DNA from: Persicitalea jodogahamensis
GTDB lineage: Bacteria; Bacteroidota; Bacteroidia; Cytophagales; Spirosomataceae
Direction of reading: 5' to 3'
Length of the DNA: 64,000 nt
Assembly: GCF_014651615.1 (NCBI RefSeq)
Contig: NZ_BMXF01000001.1
Span: forward strand, 901,731-965,730
Under the pieces are notes generated by a model. The model saw nothing but the letters and a program-made list of their open reading frames with translations. It did no database searches and had not been told where the DNA came from. A program made the translations under genes and the position numbers. This document shows positions 60,125-64,000 of the stretch, one piece after another (position 1 is the first letter of the stretch; each line of letters opens with the position of its first letter).

Positions 60125-61705
60125 CTACTTTTTCTTGTCAGCCCTGAACTCGTAAAGTACCTTTACCTGAAGCCCCACATCTGTGCGGTTGTCAAGGAAT
60201 GGGAAGGTTTTGAAGCGGGTAGTCAGAAAAGAGCTAAGCTGTAATACGATTGGGCTCCAGCGCTTTTCAACCCCTACCAGCGCATTCACGTTGTTGATTA
60301 GGGGAAAAGCTATAGTCCGCTCTTTACTCTCTTGCCCGTAGTCTTTGGAAGGTCGTTTAAAGTCGAAAGACAGTGTTTGCCTGGCTTTGAGGTTTACATT
60401 GGTGCCCGCTCCTATAAAGTAGGAAAGGTCCCGGCCGATTTCATTCCGGTAGGTTAGGTTGAGCGGAATTCTGACCACCCTGGTACTGGTACTAATGTTG
60501 AAAATGTCAAAGCTTGGGGGTAGTTTATCGGCGTGATCTCTCCGGAAATCCGTCCGCATCTTTTGATCGAAAATTTTTACATCGAAAAACTTTTGGTCTT
60601 CCAGTTTCTGCCAGCTTACTCCTGCCTGAACTGCCCAGTGATCCCCAAACAATACTTCATTCCATAGGGAAAATGCTCTGGTGTGACCTTCCCACTGCTG
60701 TCCTGCGCCAACGCGGAAGGGTAGATTCAGCCCGAATTCAGGAAGCAGACTTTCCTCCTTCGTTATTTTTTCGGCACTTTCGGCCACAACTGGTTTTGGT
60801 TGCGCGGCTCTGCTTTCTGATATTTTTTCTGACTTTGCCACTACTGGAGCATCCCGCTTCCGGGCAGCTCTGGGAATCCTATTCACAAGGCGACGGTAGG
60901 CCGCCTTACCCACCTCGGGTAGCGAAGGCGCGGGTAAAGGATGAACATCATTTAAAACCAGCCGCTCCTGCGTCGGTGCTTCGATGGGTATAGGTGTTTT
61001 ATCTACCGAAACAGGATCAGCAGAGGTCTCGTCCGATCTGAGTTTCCGGTCTTCAGATTGCGACGCGTTGATGTCTCTTGCTATTGCTGGAGAATCCTGT
61101 CCGGGTTGAAAAAGGTCTTCGGTAGGTGCTGGGGACAAATCTTTAATTGCTCGCTCCTTCCTGCTGTTTCCTTCGTTATTTGCCGGATTCTCTGATTTTT
61201 TAGTTTCGTGTTCATCCCGATTTTTGCCGCTTTCAAAAGCTACACTCCCGGATGGTTCGGTCTGACCGGGCTGCGTAGTGCTGTTTTCGTATCGGGGACG
61301 ATCACGGTACACTACCCGTGGTTCGATAACATAAACTGTGTCAGAATGAACTACGGCACGTTCGCCTCCGGCGAATTGACCGCGCGGCATCGATCCCGCC
61401 TCAACGGAATCAATGCCTGCACCTGATTGGCCAGCCGGGGCCCCGGCCACGATTTGCTCCCGCAGCTCCCTCATTTCCTGCAATAACGCATCGTTCTGCC
61501 GCGACTGATTAAGGTAAAGTAATGCTACCGTGGCAGTCGTAAGTACTGCCACCGCGTAGCCAAGCCAATGCCCGTAAGTCTGCCAGAAAGAAGGCGCAGC
61601 GTGCTGCTGAAAGGATTGGAACTTATCCCAGTCCTGCTCTTGAAAGTCGGGTTTCAGGCTTTCGAGTTTCCGGCGTAAAATTTCTTCAAATTTTTTAGTT
61701 TTCAT
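60125..61705 (-). CDS. Probable dual-membrane-spanning anti-sigma factor (inner-membrane helix plus outer-membrane barrel)
   Basis: A 526-aa protein. Residues 1-45 are cytoplasmic and charged (FEEILRRKLESLKPDFQEQD). One helix spans about 46-66 (GHWLGYAVAVLTTATVALLY). Residues about 67-325 are long and disordered, rich in Ser, Glu, Pro, Gln and Lys. The last 200 residues look like an outer-membrane beta-barrel of the PorT type (FRVGAGQQWEGHTRAFSLWN, FIGAGTNVNLKARQTLSFDF, DVGLQVKVLYEFRADKKK). It overlaps the ECF sigma gene by 11 bases. This layout matches the dual membrane-spanning anti-sigma factors (Dma) described in Bacteroides: the cytoplasmic tip holds the sigma factor while the barrel senses the outer membrane. 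Assignment is by architecture and context. Confidence 0.75.
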   Translation of the reverse strand: MKTKKFEEILRRKLESLKPDFQEQDWDKFQSFQQHAAPSFWQTYGHWLGYAVAVLTTATVALLYLNQSRQNDALLQEMRELREQIVAGAPAGQSGAGIDSVEAGSMPRGQFAGGERAVVHSDTVYVIEPRVVYRDRPRYENSTTQPGQTEPSGSVAFESGKNRDEHETKKSENPANNEGNSRKERAIKDLSPAPTEDLFQPGQDSPAIARDINASQSEDRKLRSDETSADPVSVDKTPIPIEAPTQERLVLNDVHPLPAPSLPEVGKAAYRRLVNRIPRAARKRDAPVVAKSEKISESRAAQPKPVVAESAEKITKEESLLPEFGLNLPFRVGAGQQWEGHTRAFSLWNEVLFGDHWAVQAGVSWQKLEDQKFFDVKIFDQKMRTDFRRDHADKLPPSFDIFNISTSTRVVRIPLNLTYRNEIGRDLSYFIGAGTNVNLKARQTLSFDFKRPSKDYGQESKERTIAFPLINNVNALVGVEKRWSPIVLQLSSFLTTRFKTFPFLDNRTDVGLQVKVLYEFRADKKK

Positions 61706-62309
61706 TTTGTTTATATGACTTCATCTCCCAGTCGGTCGGGAAAAGGTCGGGATAGTACTGCTTGATCAAGTGCTGCAACCGGGCGCGGGCGCGGGCATAG
61801 TGTGAGCGTACTGTGGCCTCGTTGATGGTCAGCATCTCCGAAATCTCACGGTGGCCGTAGCCATCCACCGCATACATCATAAATACGTTCCGGTAGTCGG
61901 GCCTCAATTGCTGCACGAGTTCCAGAATTTCGTCTGCTGTTATGTTTTCCAGAATGTTATCATCAAAACGGGCTACGGGCGCATCTTCCAGCGTGACGGT
62001 ATCTCGTTGTTTTTTATGGTGCTTCCGGTAGTGGCTAATGGCAGTATTGACTACTACGGTGCGCAACCAGGGTTTGAATGGCTGCTTCTCATCATATTTC
62101 GACAAATTCTGGAATACCTTTAAAAAAGCCTCGTTCAGCACGTCTTCCGATTCTTCCGGGGAGGAAGCGTACCGCAGGCATATACTCTTGACATAACCAA
62201 AATGCTGTTGGAACAGCACCCGCTGAGCCTGAGCGCTTCCTTCCCGGCACGCTTTCAGCACGCTTTCGAGGTCACTCTCGATGAAAGGGGTATTTTTTCG
62301 GAATAGCAA
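61695..62309 (-). CDS. ECF-type RNA polymerase sigma factor
   Basis: A 204-aa group IV sigma factor. Region 2 is YVKSICLRYASSPEESEDVL with the -10-reading helix FLKVFQNLSKYDEKQPFKPW, and region 4 has LPRY-type DYRNVFMMYAVDGYGHREIS followed by the helix-turn-helix EATVRSHYARARARLQHLIK. The stop overlaps the start of the anti-sigma gene by 11 bases, so the two are made together. The probable target promoters cannot be read from this window. No region 3, as usual for the group. Confidence 0.95.
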   Translation of the reverse strand: MLFRKNTPFIESDLESVLKACREGSAQAQRVLFQQHFGYVKSICLRYASSPEESEDVLNEAFLKVFQNLSKYDEKQPFKPWLRTVVVNTAISHYRKHHKKQRDTVTLEDAPVARFDDNILENITADEILELVQQLRPDYRNVFMMYAVDGYGHREISEMLTINEATVRSHYARARARLQHLIKQYYPDLFPTDWEMKSYKQNEN

Positions 62310-62512
62310 GGCGGTTGAAGTAGAAAGTGTGCTTTCAATTATACAGAGTACGTCCTGAAAGGCAGATTTGTGGCACTGGGTCAGAGTTAATTTTTTGAAA
62401 ATAGTTTTTCAGGGAGCACTGCCACAAACCAAAATTCAGATGCGTACTGTTTTTTGAACCCGGATTCACAAACAGATCAAATTACCTGAATTTTTCACAA
62501 AACATTTCTTGT

Positions 62513-63136
62513 ATGAAAACCAACGTTTTTTTAGTTGTTGCTTTCCTGTGCGCTTTGACAATGAGCTGCCAGAAAGATACATTGGACCCAACTGCTAACA
62601 CGGACTTTGCCAGTGTAGTGTTGTCGGCGGCCCGTTACTCAGTCGAGGCGGACTCAACCACCAGGATGCACTGCAAAGGCAAACTGACCGAACTGGCCGA
62701 AGCTGATATTCCGGCTGCCGTTTCGGCCTACATCGCCACAAATTACGACGGGGCTACGTTGAAATTTGCGGGAGCAGATGCGTCGGGTAACGTCGTGGTG
62801 GGGTTGACCCTCGCCGACGGGACTCACAAGGGACTGATATTCGATAGCACAGGTGCCTTTGTTAAAGAGCTCTCGCACTACAGCAAACGCGCCAAGCTTA
62901 CCGAGGTAGCGGTCGCCGACCTGCCCGCCAGCGTGAGCGCCTATGTAGTTGCCAATTATGCCGGTGCCGAAATCAAACGGGCCGGAACCAACGGGGCGGG
63001 CGAATATTTTGTAATGCTGTCTACAGCCGATAAGCCCGTCGTGTTGCTTTTCAATGCTGATGGAACGTTCGGTAAGGCGCTGGAAAAGACCAAAGGGCAC
63101 GGGAACAAGCGATTTGGCCCGGGAGGGCATAAGTAA
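62513..63136 (+). CDS. PepSY-like (BLIP-type) lipoprotein with two repeats
   Basis: A 207-aa lipoprotein. The signal peptide ends at a lipobox (LTMSC, Cys19), so it is lipid-anchored. Two repeats of about 65 residues follow: KLTELAEADIPAAVSAYIAT and KLTEVAVADLPASVSAYVVA mark their starts (about residues 57 and 126). Each has the PepSY-like beta-lactamase-inhibitor fold pattern, ending in strands such as GEYFVMLSTADKPVVLLFNA. The tail is Gly/His/Lys-rich. It is divergent from the ECF sigma gene, 203 bases away, and could be one of its targets (inference). Confidence 0.82.
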   Translation: MKTNVFLVVAFLCALTMSCQKDTLDPTANTDFASVVLSAARYSVEADSTTRMHCKGKLTELAEADIPAAVSAYIATNYDGATLKFAGADASGNVVVGLTLADGTHKGLIFDSTGAFVKELSHYSKRAKLTEVAVADLPASVSAYVVANYAGAEIKRAGTNGAGEYFVMLSTADKPVVLLFNADGTFGKALEKTKGHGNKRFGPGGHK

Positions 63137-63177
63137 AATAAGAAACAGTCATTTATCTAGTAAGGCGGAGTGAGTAG

Positions 63178-63207
63178 ACAGGGCAGCCCGGTTTTGGGCT
63201 GCCCTGT
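63178..63207 (+). terminator. Intrinsic terminator after the PepSY-like gene
   Basis: ACAGGGCAGCCC, loop GGTTTT, GGGCTGCCCTGT, then six T. Confidence 0.92.
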
Positions 63208-63289
63208 TTTTTATTAAAAGTATTTCGGTTTCAAAAAAAATATCGTTTCTTGTATCCCAATTACTTATTTGAATAGTGAATTTGGCAAG

Positions 63290-64000
63290 ATGCGGAAAGT
63301 AATGAGTACCCGATCCGGCAGCGGATGTCAGAAATGTTCTTTTTTATTTCTGTTAATTTTTTTCTCTCAGGGCCTTTCTGCTCAAATCTCCATTGATTTT
63401 CCTACCACAAGAATGGTTTTGCAGCGCGACAACGCGGGACAGACCAATGTTTTCGTGCGGGGACAATGCCCGGCCGACCTGGATCGTGTGGAAGCGCGAC
63501 TAGTCGCCAGAACGGCCGGCCAGGGAACTACCACTACTTGGCAAACCGTAGAAGAAACACCCATCTCAGGGTTTTATTCGGGTACGGTTGCGGGTGCGGG
63601 TGGCTGGTACGACTTGCAGGTAAGGGGTGTGCTGAACGGGCAGCCTGCGGCCACAGTAACTACCTTGCTCCGTATCGGCATCGGGGAAGTGTTCCTGATT
63701 GTGGGGCACTCCAACGCCCAGGGTGGGGCCAGCCCGTCCCTGGGCAGCCAGGACGACCGCGTGAGTAGTGCCCAGTTTCTTAACAAACAACAGTGGAACG
63801 ATTATGACCGTACGGCAGATGTCGCCTACCTGCCTTTCAAATACGGCCACCTCAACGACACCATCGCCCCCTTCCACAATATTCCCTGGTTTTGGGGGCA
63901 GTTGGGTGACTCCCTTGCCAATCGGCTCAATGTTCCGATTTTGTTTTACGGTGCAGCCTTCGGTGGCTCCAACATGCTGCAGACTTATAATGCCGCTTAC
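63290..64000 (+). CDS. Sialate O-acetylesterase-like SGNH protein (5' part, cut by window)
   Basis: 237 codons are visible from ATG 63290 to the window end; an in-frame ATG four codons later is also possible. A signal peptide covers about residues 15-35 (FLFLLIFFSQGLSAQ). The start of the mature protein is a beta-sandwich region (IDFPTTRMVLQRDNAGQTNV). The catalytic block I is VFLIVGHSNAQGG; in the family the usual form is GQSNM, so H replaces Q here. It resembles 9-O-acetylesterases and related carbohydrate esterases. The last visible residues (GAAFGGSNMLQTYNAA) have a block II Gly-like motif. Confidence 0.8.
   Translation, partial: MRKVMSTRSGSGCQKCSFLFLLIFFSQGLSAQISIDFPTTRMVLQRDNAGQTNVFVRGQCPADLDRVEARLVARTAGQGTTTTWQTVEETPISGFYSGTVAGAGGWYDLQVRGVLNGQPAATVTTLLRIGIGEVFLIVGHSNAQGGASPSLGSQDDRVSSAQFLNKQQWNDYDRTADVAYLPFKYGHLNDTIAPFHNIPWFWGQLGDSLANRLNVPILFYGAAFGGSNMLQTYNAAY

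Overview
The window is chromosomal DNA of a Bacteroidota bacterium, most likely a cytophagalean of the Spirosomataceae type (Dyadobacter/Spirosoma-like). The reasons are a type IX secretion C-terminal domain, a TonB-receptor-like barrel with a carboxypeptidase-regulatory plug, -7 boxes of the form TAnnTTTG with few Shine-Dalgarno sites, monocistronic purS and purQ, and families largely confined to this phylum (CHU_C, DUF4286, OMP_b-brl_3, YflT-like glycine-zipper proteins). The genus is an inference. No rRNA, tRNA, CRISPR array, prophage or complete insertion sequence was seen.

Left part (1-25.6 kb): mixed metabolism and housekeeping. It holds the 3' truncated part of a PQQ dehydrogenase with a fused cytochrome c, a small membrane protein, a DUF4286 protein, a ribosome hibernation factor, an RND adaptor, a JmjC-like oxygenase, an M42 peptidase, a lysine-rich histone-like protein, a TrmH-type methyltransferase and a T9SS cargo protein. 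These are followed by three exported sugar enzymes (one Gfo/Idh/MocA oxidoreductase and two TIM-barrel isomerases), a REP-associated tyrosine transposase (RAYT) flanked by REP hairpins, mutS, an RND pump separated from its usual adaptor, ahcY, an MscS channel and purQ.

Middle part (25.6-41.3 kb): pyrD-ftsK-lolA-like on the minus strand, a YflT-like stress protein, an MBL hydrolase with pssA, purS, a CoA-binding protein, a NUMOD4 protein, purE, a LysM protein, an MDR reductase, a CPBP protease-like membrane protein and a large outer-membrane barrel. Two protein-like sequence remnants lie in this part.

Right part (41.4-60.1 kb): a surface-polysaccharide region. It has two GTs and an FkbM methyltransferase on the minus strand; a UDP-sugar dehydrogenase, wecB, a second FkbM, a fucosyltransferase-like protein and a DUF268 protein on the plus strand; then a flippase and a GNAT/FemAB-like protein, and a large SdrD-B-like surface protein. 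It is followed by a carbamoyltransferase, an SGNH-type membrane protein, a 49-aa DUF5989 protein too short for ordinary ORF calling, and an SxtJ-family protein. The last four form a module like sxtI-sxtJ-sxtK that probably decorates the surface glycan. Several genes here start with TTG.

Right edge (60.1-64 kb): an ECF sigma factor overlapping a protein with one inner-membrane helix, a long disordered periplasmic stretch and an outer-membrane barrel, which is the architecture of dual-membrane-spanning anti-sigma factors. Then come a PepSY-like lipoprotein and the 5' part of a sialate O-acetylesterase-like gene.
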